Shown in pieces: positions 32,388-41,343 of a stretch of 49,318 bases of DNA. Made by a program: the position numbers and the translations under genes. Within the stretch, counting starts at the first letter, position 1. Each line of letters begins with the position of its first letter. A model generated the notes under the pieces. That model was not told where the DNA came from. It saw only the letters and a list, made by a program, of their open reading frames with translations, and ran no database searches. The stretch is taken from positions 1 through 49,318 of the forward strand of contig JAJECY010000233.1 of the NCBI GenBank assembly GCA_022821775.1, read 5' to 3'. The DNA is from Acidobacteriota bacterium. Lineage in GTDB: Bacteria > Acidobacteriota > Terriglobia > Versatilivoradales > Versatilivoraceae.

Positions 32388-34733
32388 ATGCGGTACGGCA
32401 CCTGCCGGCAGACAGTTGTGGCCGCGGCGACCATGATCCTGGCCGCCCTGCTCTTTCAAGGCCGGGCGGAATCCTCCACCCTCTCCGGCGCCTCCCGTCC
32501 TGAAGCGGACAAGGCCTCCTGGTGGTCGTTCGAGAAGCTCCGGCGGCCCCGGGTCCCCCGTCTGAAGGAAGGCAGCCAGCCTTCCAACCCCATCGATGCG
32601 TTCGTGCTGGCCAAGCTCCGGGAGAAGCGTCTCGAGCCCGCTCCCGCCGCCGCCAGGTCCGTCCTGCTGCGGCGCGCCACCTTCGACCTGTGGGGCCTGC
32701 CGCCGACTCCAGGCCAGGCCGAGCGCTTCCTGCGGGATGAATCCCCGGACGCTTACGAAAGACTCATCGAGGAACTGCTCGAATCGCCCCGATATGGGGA
32801 ACGCTGGGGGCACCACTGGCTGAACGTGGTCGGTTACGCCGACAGCAGAACGGACACCGACGACTACCATCCCAACGCCTGGCGCTATCGAGACTACGTG
32901 ATCAAGTCCTTCAACGAAGACAAGCCCTACGACCGCTTCGTTCAGGAGCAGATCGCCGGAGACGAGCTCTTTCCGAACAATCTCGAACTGGAAGGCTTCT
33001 ACGACCTCTCTCCCGAGAAGCTGGAGCACCTGGAAGCCTGGATCGGAACCACCATCTTCGCTCTCGGGCCCGCAGGCGGCCAGGCGGAACTGGACGCCGA
33101 AGCCGCCCGCTACCGCTGGCTGACAAGAGTCGTCGACAAGACGGCGTCTTCATTCCTCGGATTGACCCTGGAATGCGCCCGTTGCCACGACCACCGGTCC
33201 GACCCTTTCTCCCAGGAAGACTACTTCCGGCTGCAAGCGATTTTCGCCGCCAGCCGGCCCTCAACCATTCCGGTTGTGGCCTCGACCACCCTGGGCCACC
33301 GCGACGAAGCCTACCACATGGCGATTGCCCTGGTGGAGGCCAGAGACGCCTACCTGAGGTTTGCAGGGGGAATAAGGGATCGAGTCGTCCAAACCAGGAA
33401 ACAGGACTATCCCTCGGAGGTGGTGCACGCCTACGAGATACCCTTGGAAGCACGATCTGCCCGTGAGACGGAATTGGCGACTCCCTTGGCCCGGTTGCAC
33501 CGCGAGTTGCATATTGAAGACCACCTGACTCCCGAAGAGGCCGAGCGCCACCGGGAGCTGACTCGAAAACTGGCCAAGGCGGCCGTGCTCATTCCGGCCA
33601 AGGGGTTGGCGCACAAGGTCGACTACGACGGGTTTTACGACGTCCCTTCAGCCACGGTGCTGGCCGGATGGAAGACGGAGCTGATTCCTGAAACCCACCT
33701 CCTGAAACTCGGCGAGTTGGCGGGAAAGCAATTTCTCGTACACCCCGGATTGCCCCGGGCCCTCAGGCAGGACGCCGTCCCGGCCAGGCTGTCCCGGCAA
33801 CCCAACGGTCCCCACTATCGCAAGCAACTGGCCCTCTGGCTGACGGAGCCGACCCACCCCCTGACCGCCCGGGTCATGGTCAACCGCATCTGGCAGGGCC
33901 ACTTCGGACAGGGCCTGGTGCGCACCGCCGGGGACTTCGGCCGCCAGGCAGGCTCGCCCGTCCATCGGGAACTGTTGGACTGGCTCGCCTGCCGGTTGGT
34001 GGATCAGGGTTGGAGCATGAAATCGATGCACCGGCTGGTCATGCTGTCCGACACCTATCGGAGGGCCAGCCGGTTTACCTCGGGCAGGCACCGGCGGCGA
34101 GACCCCTTGAATCGCTACTGGTGGCGCATGAATCCACGCAGGTTGGAGAGGCGGGCCGTTTGGGATGCCATCCACCAGGTGTCGGGCACCCTGAATCTGA
34201 AGATGGGCGGTCGCCCGGCCATCCCACCCCTGGCGGAAGTGGAAGGGGCCACCCCTCGAATGAAGACTCGGTGGCCCGCCTCCGACGATCCGACGGAGGG
34301 CCGTCGCCGCGGGATCTACCTCTTGTCTCGACGGGCTCCTTCACGGTTCCACCATAAAATCGCCGGCCCGGCCTTGAACGGCTGTCCTGTCAAGAATGCC
34401 GGCAATGAAGACCCTCCAACGTCGTGGAAACTGAACCGGGAGGGCCTGTACCGCCAGGCCCGCAACCTGGCTTCCCGCCTGGTGCGGGAGGCGGGCAAGG
34501 ATGCGTCACGGCAGGTCGATCTGGCCTGGCGATTGACCCTGGCGCGGATGCCTACGGAACGGGAAAAGCGGGACGCGATGGGACTTCTGGAGGCGGCCGC
34601 GAGGAACGGCCCGGCCACCGAGACCTTGCCTCTTCAGAAGGATTCGGCGAGCTTGGATCCCCCAATAACCGATGCCCTGATTCGTTTTTGCGGGAGCCTC
34701 ATCAAAAAGGATGAATTCCTCCGGATCGACTAG
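32388..34733 (+). CDS. DUF1549-DUF1553 protein lacking the PSCyt1 heme domain
   Basis: This 781-aa paralog of the protein at 27672-30284 has long near-identical blocks (YRDYVIKSFNEDKPYDRFVQ and DELFPNN). It has a short signal peptide (VVAAATMILAALLFQGRA) and goes straight into the WWSFEKLRRPRVP segment, so the N-terminal cytochrome domain is absent. The internal CxxCH is kept at C263-C266-H267. Near the C-terminus, the family's conserved FDVPNSSVSC and VAPQALWSLNN region is degraded to HHKIAGPALNGCPVKNAGN. This suggests relaxed or changed function. The ATG at 32388 has AGGGAG upstream. Its stop is 5 nt from the convergent alcohol dehydrogenase gene. Confidence 0.93.
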   Translation: MRYGTCRQTVVAAATMILAALLFQGRAESSTLSGASRPEADKASWWSFEKLRRPRVPRLKEGSQPSNPIDAFVLAKLREKRLEPAPAAARSVLLRRATFDLWGLPPTPGQAERFLRDESPDAYERLIEELLESPRYGERWGHHWLNVVGYADSRTDTDDYHPNAWRYRDYVIKSFNEDKPYDRFVQEQIAGDELFPNNLELEGFYDLSPEKLEHLEAWIGTTIFALGPAGGQAELDAEAARYRWLTRVVDKTASSFLGLTLECARCHDHRSDPFSQEDYFRLQAIFAASRPSTIPVVASTTLGHRDEAYHMAIALVEARDAYLRFAGGIRDRVVQTRKQDYPSEVVHAYEIPLEARSARETELATPLARLHRELHIEDHLTPEEAERHRELTRKLAKAAVLIPAKGLAHKVDYDGFYDVPSATVLAGWKTELIPETHLLKLGELAGKQFLVHPGLPRALRQDAVPARLSRQPNGPHYRKQLALWLTEPTHPLTARVMVNRIWQGHFGQGLVRTAGDFGRQAGSPVHRELLDWLACRLVDQGWSMKSMHRLVMLSDTYRRASRFTSGRHRRRDPLNRYWWRMNPRRLERRAVWDAIHQVSGTLNLKMGGRPAIPPLAEVEGATPRMKTRWPASDDPTEGRRRGIYLLSRRAPSRFHHKIAGPALNGCPVKNAGNEDPPTSWKLNREGLYRQARNLASRLVREAGKDASRQVDLAWRLTLARMPTEREKRDAMGLLEAAARNGPATETLPLQKDSASLDPPITDALIRFCGSLIKKDEFLRID

Positions 34734-34738
34734 GGCAT

Positions 34739-35785
34739 TCAATCCTCAAAGACGATTACCGTCTTCAACGCCTGACTCTCTCCCCTGGCCAACGAAGTCA
34801 TGACCCGAGGCGTCTCGCTCAGGCGACAGCGACCCTCAATAAAGGTCGCCAACTCGGAATTGATGTCGGGCAGAACACTCACGGCCGCCTCAAAGTCGCT
34901 TCGATCGAAACCGTAGGTCCCGACCAGGCACACCTCGTCGCTGACCGCATCCTGCAGCGGCAACGGGACCTCCCTGGCCAGATTCCCGATGAGAAGCAGC
35001 GTTCCTCCGGCCTCCACCAGAGCCAGGCACAGGGAAAAGGATTCCCGCGTCCCCACGGCATCAATGACGACCTGCGGCGCCCCCGCCAGGCGGGATTCGA
35101 CCACTCCCGCTACCCTGCCCGGGTCTCCGGAGTCCACGTGAACGGCCCCAGCCCCGAACTCGGCCGCGCGATCGGCCTTCTCTGCCACCGTGTCCAGCAC
35201 GACCGTTCGGGCGAGTCTCCCGGCGCGCGCCATCAGGACCGCCGCCAGCCCAATGGTCCCGGCCCCGACGATGGCCAGCCGCGAGGGACGGACCCCAAGC
35301 CTGTCCAGCCGCCGCCACCCCCGGGTCACCACGGCCAGGGGTTCGGCCAGCAGTCCGATTTCGGGCGGAATTCCCGGGGGCAGCGGAATCGCATTCTCCG
35401 CGGGTACCGACAGAAACTCCGCCATGGCCCCGCGCTTGGCCAGGTTGACGCCAATCATCTTCTTGTTGAGGAAGGAGGGGTCTCCCTCATCGGGGTCAGG
35501 GGCCGAATGAGCGATGATGTTGTATAGGGTCACGGGGTCGCCCAACGCCGGAGAGCGCACGCCGGCTCCGCGCGCAACCACCTCTCCGGCAGCCTCGTGC
35601 CCCATGACCATGCCGGGCGCCCGACGGCCGCTCTCCCCGGTGAACCCATGGACGTCGCTGCCGCAAATGCCTACCGCCTTCATCTTGACCAGGACCTCTC
35701 CCGCCGCCGGTTCCGGTTTGGGCAGTCTCTCCAGCTTCATCTCCCAGGGAGCATGAAATACAACGGCTTGCATGGTTTCCGACAT
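34739..35785 (-). CDS. Zinc-type alcohol dehydrogenase lacking structural zinc site
   Basis: This 348-aa medium-chain dehydrogenase has catalytic zinc ligands C41 (VGICGSDVHG) and H63-E64 (MGHEAAGEVV), and a nucleotide-binding VGAGTIGLAA. The lobe that normally carries four structural-zinc cysteines is reduced to NIIAHSAPDPDEGDPSFLNK and has no cysteine. It resembles the threonine/sorbitol/galactitol dehydrogenase group; the substrate is unknown. The ATG at 35785 follows GGGGGTGCC; the long upstream open frame has no homology. A 14-bp tandem repeat lies in its promoter region. Confidence 0.9.
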   Translation of the reverse strand: MSETMQAVVFHAPWEMKLERLPKPEPAAGEVLVKMKAVGICGSDVHGFTGESGRRAPGMVMGHEAAGEVVARGAGVRSPALGDPVTLYNIIAHSAPDPDEGDPSFLNKKMIGVNLAKRGAMAEFLSVPAENAIPLPPGIPPEIGLLAEPLAVVTRGWRRLDRLGVRPSRLAIVGAGTIGLAAVLMARAGRLARTVVLDTVAEKADRAAEFGAGAVHVDSGDPGRVAGVVESRLAGAPQVVIDAVGTRESFSLCLALVEAGGTLLLIGNLAREVPLPLQDAVSDEVCLVGTYGFDRSDFEAAVSVLPDINSELATFIEGRCRLSETPRVMTSLARGESQALKTVIVFED

Positions 35786-35798
35786 CGGCACCCCCAGA

Positions 35799-35828
35799 GG
35801 CTCAACAGTTTGGAACCAACAGTTTAAA
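35799..35828 (-). promoter_or_regulatory. 14-bp tandem repeat upstream of the alcohol dehydrogenase gene
   Basis: On the plus strand CAACAGTTT occurs at 35803-35811 and 35817-35825, 14 bp apart, with partly matching flanks, 18-40 nt before the dehydrogenase start. The same block contains AGTTTAAACC. Direct half-sites here could be a regulator site, but no regulator gene is adjacent. Confidence 0.3.
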
Positions 35829-35985
35829 CCATAACGGCTTGACTCGCTCCCAGGATCACAGTAGCCTGAAACTCGGCAGGTGGCGGAGTTGCCGGCGTAC
35901 CTCACGCTCAGACCGCACGGACAGGTGCTCAACCCGAAAGGGAGATCGACTCTCCCCAAACCATAGTCCCCCAGGTGATCAAGGA

Positions 35986-36858
35986 ATGAGAAACGGAATG
36001 CCAAGGACAGTGACGCGGATGGCCGGTGTACTCGCGGTGACGGTGATCGCACTGGTCGGGACACTTCAGGCCCAGTTCGACTATCGAGCCACAGTGGTCA
36101 AGATCGAAGACCTGACCCATGATGTTCGCCGGGTCGGACTGGAGTTGAAAAAGTCCAAGGGATTCTCCTTCACGCCCGGTCAATACGTCTTTGTCAGAAT
36201 CCCGGAATACTACGTCAAGCAATGGAACCGGAAGTACGGCACCGATCACGAACTGGTCTTTCGTCCCTATTCCTTTGCCTCCAGCTCCAGCAAGCTGCCC
36301 CGGTTCGATGTGATCATCAAGTGGGCCCGGGCTCCTCGCGACAAGGACGTTCCCCCGGGGATCGCCTCCAGCTTCGTGCACCAGCACTTGAGGGTGGGGG
36401 ATGTGCTCGAAATCACCGAGCCTACGGGAGATCTCTACCTGCGCGCCGACACGGGCGAGCCCATCATCATCGTGGCCGGCGGCTCGGGGGCGGCGCCCTT
36501 CGTTTCCCTGCTGGAGTATTTTTTCGAAAGGGAATTCGACAAGAACAACGAGATCTACTTTTTCTTCGGCGTTCGAAGCAAGCGCGACCTCTTTCTTCAC
36601 GACCGCTTCCTCGCCTGGGACAAGTCCAAGCCCCGTTTTCACTACATCCCCGCGCTATCCCATCCTCGAAAGGAAGACAACTGGGAAGGGGAGACCGGTT
36701 ACGTCCAGATTCCCCTGGACAAGCGCATCAAGGGACCCACGGGAGCTCACGCCTACCTGGCAGGTCCCCCCATCATGATCAAGTTTGTTGAAGAGGTGCT
36801 CCGCTCCAAGGGAATTACCGAGGAACGGACACACTACGACGAAATCGAAGCCCGGTAG
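35986..36858 (+). CDS. Exported or membrane-anchored NqrF-like FAD/NAD(P)H oxidoreductase
   Basis: This 290-aa protein has an N-terminal hydrophobic segment (about 12-29, MAGVLAVTVIALVGTLQA) and an FNR-type reductase module. The FAD motif is R93-PYS96, VPPGIASSFVHQ is the phosphate-loop region, GGSGAAPF at 165-172 opens the NAD-binding domain, and YLAGPPIMI with a C-terminal HYDEIEA ends it. The order and segments (FFGVRSKRDLF, ALSHPRKEDNW) resemble the C-terminal half of NqrF, but the 2Fe-2S domain is missing. An electron acceptor is not evident. If cleaved, the signal would place a flavin reductase outside the cytoplasm, which is unusual. The ATG at 35986 directly follows AAGGA. Confidence 0.82.
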   Translation: MRNGMPRTVTRMAGVLAVTVIALVGTLQAQFDYRATVVKIEDLTHDVRRVGLELKKSKGFSFTPGQYVFVRIPEYYVKQWNRKYGTDHELVFRPYSFASSSSKLPRFDVIIKWARAPRDKDVPPGIASSFVHQHLRVGDVLEITEPTGDLYLRADTGEPIIIVAGGSGAAPFVSLLEYFFEREFDKNNEIYFFFGVRSKRDLFLHDRFLAWDKSKPRFHYIPALSHPRKEDNWEGETGYVQIPLDKRIKGPTGAHAYLAGPPIMIKFVEEVLRSKGITEERTHYDEIEAR

Positions 36859-36957
36859 CTCGAGCGGGAGCCGATCACCCAAAGCGGCAATTCTCGTCAG
36901 TCCCACCATTCGACCCGGTGCCGGGCAGCTCCCTCTTCCTCCATCCGCTTGGCGCCC

Positions 36958-38382
36958 GTGGCCTCTCCGTCCTACCACATCGAACCCATTGCCCTCTCCT
37001 GGGACCCTCTGCAGTTGGTCCGGGCGGCCGGCGCCGGTGGTGTCCTGCTCGATAGCGGACCCGGTTACGGATCCTTCGGCAGATTCTCCATTTTTGGCTG
37101 CGAGCCGTTCCTGACTGTGACGGCACAGGGTGCGGCGGTCCGAACGGTTGGAGAGCACCGCTCACAACTCACCCAGGGCAACCCGATTCAAACCCTCTCC
37201 CGATTGATCCGGGAACAGACCATTCCCATGGGGGAGCCTGCGAGCCACGTCTCCCACCTGCCCTTCCGGACCGGAGCCGCCATCGGGTTCCTTTCCTACG
37301 AGTTGAGCCGCTTCATGGAACCCTTTCCCCGCCGCTCCAAAGAGGAGCCGGGCCTGCCCGAACTGCAATTTTTCTTCTATGACGCTCTGCTGGCCCATGA
37401 CCACGACATGAACCAGACCTGGACCATCGTCCGCAACCAACCTCAGGCCGGAAAGCGGTTGCAATCCACCCTGGACAGAATCCGGCGGGCCGGACCGGAA
37501 CGCTCCAGGTTGTGCAGTGCGCGGCAACCGAGCCCGGAAACCTGGAAGAGCAGCCTGACCTACGAAGACTACTCGGCGGCGGTGAGAAAGGCTCAGCGCT
37601 ACATTGCCGATGGAGAGATCTACCAGGTCAACCTCTCGCAGCAACTGTGGTGCCGCTGTTCCCTGACGGCGCCGCAACTCTACCAGGAGCTGCGCCGGAC
37701 CGGAGCCTCGCCCTTCGGAGCCTACCTCCAGGGAAGGCAGTGGGCAGTGCTCAGTCTTTCGCCGGAACGGTTTCTGCGCTTTTGGCCGGGGCAACGCCGG
37801 ATTCAGACGCGACCCATCAAAGGGACCCGGCCACGCGGGGCTTCGTCCGAAGAGGACCGCGAACTTCGGCAAGCTCTGCTGCAGAGTCCCAAGGACGCCG
37901 CCGAGCATGTCATGATCGTGGACTTGGAACGCAACGACCTGGGACGGCTGGCCCGTTACGGAACGGTACGGGTTTCCGAATTCCGTCGCCTGGAGACCTT
38001 TCCGACCGTCCACCACCTCACCTCCACCGTCGAAGCCAGGCTGAGACCGAACTGCAGGTTGGATGATCTCGTGCAGGCCACCTTCCCCGGCGGATCCATC
38101 ACCGGGACTCCCAAGGTGCGAGCCATGCAGGTCATCGACGAACTCGAGCCGGGCCCACGGAGCGTTTACACGGGAAGCATCGGTTACCTGGCCTTCGATG
38201 GGAATCTCGACCTCAACATCGCCATTCGAACACTTATCCTGAAGGACGGCTGGGCCCGTTACTCGACGGGTGGCGCCATCGTTGCCGATTCCCGGGCGGA
38301 TGACGAATACCTGGAAACACTCCACAAGGCGCGCCCCTTTCTGGAAGCCCTGGATCTGTGCGAACCCTTTCCCTTAAACTAG
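36958..38382 (+). CDS. pabB: Aminodeoxychorismate synthase component I
   Basis: This 474-aa chorismate-binding enzyme converts chorismate with ammonia to 4-amino-4-deoxychorismate for folate synthesis. The motif PIKGT with K288 marks PabB rather than TrpE (PIAGT). Other conserved blocks are YIADGEIYQVNLSQ, SLSPERFL, EHVMIVDLERNDLGR, PGGSITGTPKVRAM and YSTGGAIVADS. The start is unclear: GTG at 36958 or TTG at 36949, neither with a good ribosome site. It ends 4 nt before relA/spoT, so the two are co-transcribed. No pabA or pabC is in the window. Confidence 0.92.
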   Translation: MASPSYHIEPIALSWDPLQLVRAAGAGGVLLDSGPGYGSFGRFSIFGCEPFLTVTAQGAAVRTVGEHRSQLTQGNPIQTLSRLIREQTIPMGEPASHVSHLPFRTGAAIGFLSYELSRFMEPFPRRSKEEPGLPELQFFFYDALLAHDHDMNQTWTIVRNQPQAGKRLQSTLDRIRRAGPERSRLCSARQPSPETWKSSLTYEDYSAAVRKAQRYIADGEIYQVNLSQQLWCRCSLTAPQLYQELRRTGASPFGAYLQGRQWAVLSLSPERFLRFWPGQRRIQTRPIKGTRPRGASSEEDRELRQALLQSPKDAAEHVMIVDLERNDLGRLARYGTVRVSEFRRLETFPTVHHLTSTVEARLRPNCRLDDLVQATFPGGSITGTPKVRAMQVIDELEPGPRSVYTGSIGYLAFDGNLDLNIAIRTLILKDGWARYSTGGAIVADSRADDEYLETLHKARPFLEALDLCEPFPLN

Positions 38383-38386
38383 GGCC

Positions 38387-40540
38387 ATGATTCGCTTTGA
38401 CGAGGTGTTGGCCAAAGTCGAGAGGTCCCATCCTTCCGACGACCTGGAAGTGCTGAGGAAGGCCTATCGCTTTTCGTCCAACAAGCACGACGGACAGTCC
38501 CGTGAATCGGGTGAGCCTTACTTCAACCATCCTCTGGCGGTGGCCGATATCCTGGCCGACATGAAGCTGGACGCCAGTTGTGTCAGTGTCGGACTGCTGC
38601 ACGACGTCGTGGAGGACACGGTCGTTCCACTGGAGGAGATCGAAGAGAATTTCGGCAGGGACATTGCCAACATCGTCAACGGGCTCACCAAGATCAACCA
38701 GTTCCGCTTCTACTCCAAGGAAGCCCGGCAGGCGGAGAATTTTCGCAAGATGTTCCTGGCCATGGTGGACGACATCCGGGTCGTCCTGGTCAAGCTGGCG
38801 GACAGGCTCCACAATATGAGGACTCTGGAGTTCCTCCCGCTGGAGAGACGGCAGCGGATTGCCCAGGAGACCATGGAGATCTACGCCCCCATTGCTCACC
38901 GCCTGGGCATGGGAAAGATCAGGGGTGAGCTCGAGGATCTTGCCTTCGCCACCTTGGACCCCGAGGCCCATCGCCAGATCAAGCAGGAAATCGAGCAGAA
39001 AAGAAGAGTTCGACAAAACCTGCTGGAGGAGATCAAGAACAGGCTGACCCATCAGCTCCAGGAACACGAAATTCCCTGCACCCTGGAATCCCGTATCAAG
39101 CGAATCTACAGCACCCATCAGAAGATCAAGCGACAGCGAATTTCCATCGAGCAGGTCTACGATCTGCTCGCCTTGCGCATCATTACCGGCTCGGTAAAGG
39201 ACTGCTACGCTGCCCTGGGCATCATTCACAACCTCTGGCAACCGGTGCCGGGACGAATCAAGGACTTCATTGCCATCCCGCGGCCCAACATGTACCAGTC
39301 GATCCACACCTCGGTCATTGGCCCCCAGGGACAACCCTTCGAGGTGCAGATTCGCACGGTCGAGATGCATCGAGTGGCCGAGGAAGGCATTGCCGCCCAC
39401 TGGAAATACAAGATGGGCCGGCGAATGGACGAAAAGGACGACCAGCGTTTTCTCTGGCTGCGGCACCTGGTGGAGTGGCAGCAGGAGATGCAGGATCCCA
39501 GCGACTTCCTGAGCACCCTCAAGATCGATCTCTATCCCGAAGAGGTTTACGCCTTCACTCCCAAGGGCAAGGTGATCATTCTTCCCCGGGACGCCACCCC
39601 GGTCGACTTTGCCTACGCCATCCACAGCGAGGTCGGGGAGTGTTGCGTCGGAGCCAAGGTGAATGGCCGCATCGTGCCCCTCAGATCTCGACTCAAGAAC
39701 GGGGACATCGTTGAGATCCAGACACAAACCGGCCACGTGCCCAGCCGGGACTGGTTGTCCTTTGTCAAGACCTCACGGGCACGCAACAAGATCAGGCACT
39801 TTCTGAACGTCAGTCGCAGAGAACGCGCCATAGAGTTGGGCAAGCGCATCCTGGAAAAGGAGGCCAAGCGACTCAAGCTCAACTTGAAGAAGCACATGGA
39901 AGACGGATCCCTACTGGCGGCCGCCCGGCCCTACCGGTGCGACAAGATGGAGAATATCTACTCCGCATTGGGCTTCGGCAAGATCTCCGGGCGAACGCTC
40001 CTGAGCAAGTTGGTGCCGCCGGGCGAATTGAATCGGGCGCAAAAAGACAAGCCCGGCAAGTTCACCTCGGCCGTGAAGAAAGTTCTCGGGCTGTCTTCGG
40101 ACGGTTCTCTCAAGGTCAAGGACATCGACGGACTTCTGGTCTATCGGGCCAAGTGCTGCAATCCGATTCGCGGCGAGCCCGTTGTCGGCTACATCACCCG
40201 GGGTAAGGGAGTCGCCGTCCATGCCAAGCGCTGCGCCAACGTGGGCAACCTTCTCTACGAAGCCGACCGCAAGATCGATGTATCGTGGACCGGAACGGTT
40301 GGAGGGATCTATGCCGTCAAGCTTTCCATCTCGGTAGACGACAGGCAGGGGATGCTGGCGGAGATCACTTCCCGCATCTCCGATATCAAGACCAACATCA
40401 AGAATATCGAAGCTCAGACCTTCGAGGACCGCCACGGACTCATTCACGTCACCATCGAAATCAGCGACCTCAAACACCTGGAGAAGGCCGTCCATTCGAT
40501 CAAGAAGATCAAGGGCGTCTACGAGATCGTGTGGCAATAG
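38387..40540 (+). CDS. RelA/SpoT-type (p)ppGpp synthetase/hydrolase
   Basis: This 717-aa stringent-response enzyme has an N-terminal HD hydrolase domain with H48 and H72-D73 (LLHDVVEDT), all needed residues being present. The synthetase domain contains GRIKDFIAIPRPNMYQSIHT and FEVQIRTVEMHRVAEEGIAA. A TGS domain is at about 385-450 (VYAFTPKGKVIILPRDATPV), a conserved-Cys region (VYRAKCCNPI) follows, and a C-terminal ACT domain ends it. Both activities are expected, as in bifunctional Rel/SpoT proteins. It starts 4 nt after pabB, and ridA follows 20 nt downstream. Confidence 0.96.
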   Translation: MIRFDEVLAKVERSHPSDDLEVLRKAYRFSSNKHDGQSRESGEPYFNHPLAVADILADMKLDASCVSVGLLHDVVEDTVVPLEEIEENFGRDIANIVNGLTKINQFRFYSKEARQAENFRKMFLAMVDDIRVVLVKLADRLHNMRTLEFLPLERRQRIAQETMEIYAPIAHRLGMGKIRGELEDLAFATLDPEAHRQIKQEIEQKRRVRQNLLEEIKNRLTHQLQEHEIPCTLESRIKRIYSTHQKIKRQRISIEQVYDLLALRIITGSVKDCYAALGIIHNLWQPVPGRIKDFIAIPRPNMYQSIHTSVIGPQGQPFEVQIRTVEMHRVAEEGIAAHWKYKMGRRMDEKDDQRFLWLRHLVEWQQEMQDPSDFLSTLKIDLYPEEVYAFTPKGKVIILPRDATPVDFAYAIHSEVGECCVGAKVNGRIVPLRSRLKNGDIVEIQTQTGHVPSRDWLSFVKTSRARNKIRHFLNVSRRERAIELGKRILEKEAKRLKLNLKKHMEDGSLLAAARPYRCDKMENIYSALGFGKISGRTLLSKLVPPGELNRAQKDKPGKFTSAVKKVLGLSSDGSLKVKDIDGLLVYRAKCCNPIRGEPVVGYITRGKGVAVHAKRCANVGNLLYEADRKIDVSWTGTVGGIYAVKLSISVDDRQGMLAEITSRISDIKTNIKNIEAQTFEDRHGLIHVTIEISDLKHLEKAVHSIKKIKGVYEIVWQ

Positions 40541-40560
40541 TCCCGGCTCGAGAGGGAACC

Positions 40561-40947
40561 ATGAAAACCACCATACATACCGGCGACGCGCCCGACGCCA
40601 TCGGCCCCTACTCCCAAGGGGTCAGAGCCAGGGCATCCGAATTCCTTTTTCTTTCCGGGCAGATCGGGCTGGACCCTCAAACCGGCGAATTGGTCCCGGG
40701 AGATATCGAGGTCCAGACCGAGCGGGTCTTGAGGAATCTGGAGGGGGTCCTGCGGGCCGCGGGCAGTTCACTGGACCAGGTCGTCAAAACCACCATTTAC
40801 CTGACCGACATGGAGGAGTTTCCGCGGGTAAACAAGGTCTACGGAGAATTTTTCGGTGAAAGTCTTCCGGCCCGGGCTACGGTTGGCGTTTCCTCGCTGC
40901 CCAAGGGGGCCCTGGTGGAGGTCGAAGCCCTGGCGGTGGTGGGGTGA
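40561..40947 (+). CDS. ridA: RidA family enamine/imine deaminase
   Basis: This 128-aa YjgF/YER057c/UK114 protein hydrolyses reactive 2-aminoacrylate and similar enamines released by PLP enzymes. The signature is complete: IGPYSQGVRA, LFLSGQIGLDPQTGEL, VVKTTIYLTDMEEF, the Arg of LPARATVGVSSLPKGALVEVEALA. The ATG at 40561 has GAGAGGGAA upstream; the longer open frame is a shadow of relA/spoT. It is last in a pabB-rel-ridA operon, convergent with rpmB (31 nt apart). The nearby thrC and glyA are PLP enzymes, a loose functional fit. Confidence 0.96.
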   Translation: MKTTIHTGDAPDAIGPYSQGVRARASEFLFLSGQIGLDPQTGELVPGDIEVQTERVLRNLEGVLRAAGSSLDQVVKTTIYLTDMEEFPRVNKVYGEFFGESLPARATVGVSSLPKGALVEVEALAVVG

Positions 40948-40978
40948 TCGCCCCCTCGAACGGGAGCGGATCAGCAGC

Positions 40979-41170
40979 TCAATGAGCCTTCACAACACGC
41001 CCGGACCGAATGCAGGCAGCACACACTCGAGCTCGCCTGCGCCTCCCGTCAATGACGATCCGCACGCGGTGCAGGTTGGGGTTCCATCGTCTCTTGGTCG
41101 CGTTGTTGGCGTGGCTGACATTATTCCCAAACATCGGACCCTTTCCACATAGTTCACACCGGGCAGCCAT
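40979..41170 (-). CDS. rpmB: 50S ribosomal protein L28
   Basis: This 63-aa protein matches L28: [29 protein letters not shown] and [18 protein letters not shown] segments. Two CxxC pairs (C5/C8 and C50/C53) make it the zinc-binding C+ form. GGAGGATTGTC precedes the ATG. It stands alone, without rpmG beside it, and is divergent from tsaD. Confidence 0.96.
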   Translation of the reverse strand: MAARCELCGKGPMFGNNVSHANNATKRRWNPNLHRVRIVIDGRRRRARVCAACIRSGRVVKAH

Positions 41171-41343
41171 GACAATCCTCCTTCAAACCAAGTCGAGACT
41201 GCGAGAGGATAGCAAAAGCCCCGGGCAGGGTCAAATGCCGTCCAGTCGAATGCCGCCCAGCCGAAACCGTAGGCCTGGAACGTGCAGGATCTCAGACCAC
41301 CGATAGAGCCGACCAGGCCCGTTGGTTTCAGGAACCAACCTCC

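Noticed and set aside
38234-39736. 500-aa open frame on the minus strand opposite pabB and relA/spoT
   Set aside because: Composition follows the complementary codons of the real genes; no recognisable domain.
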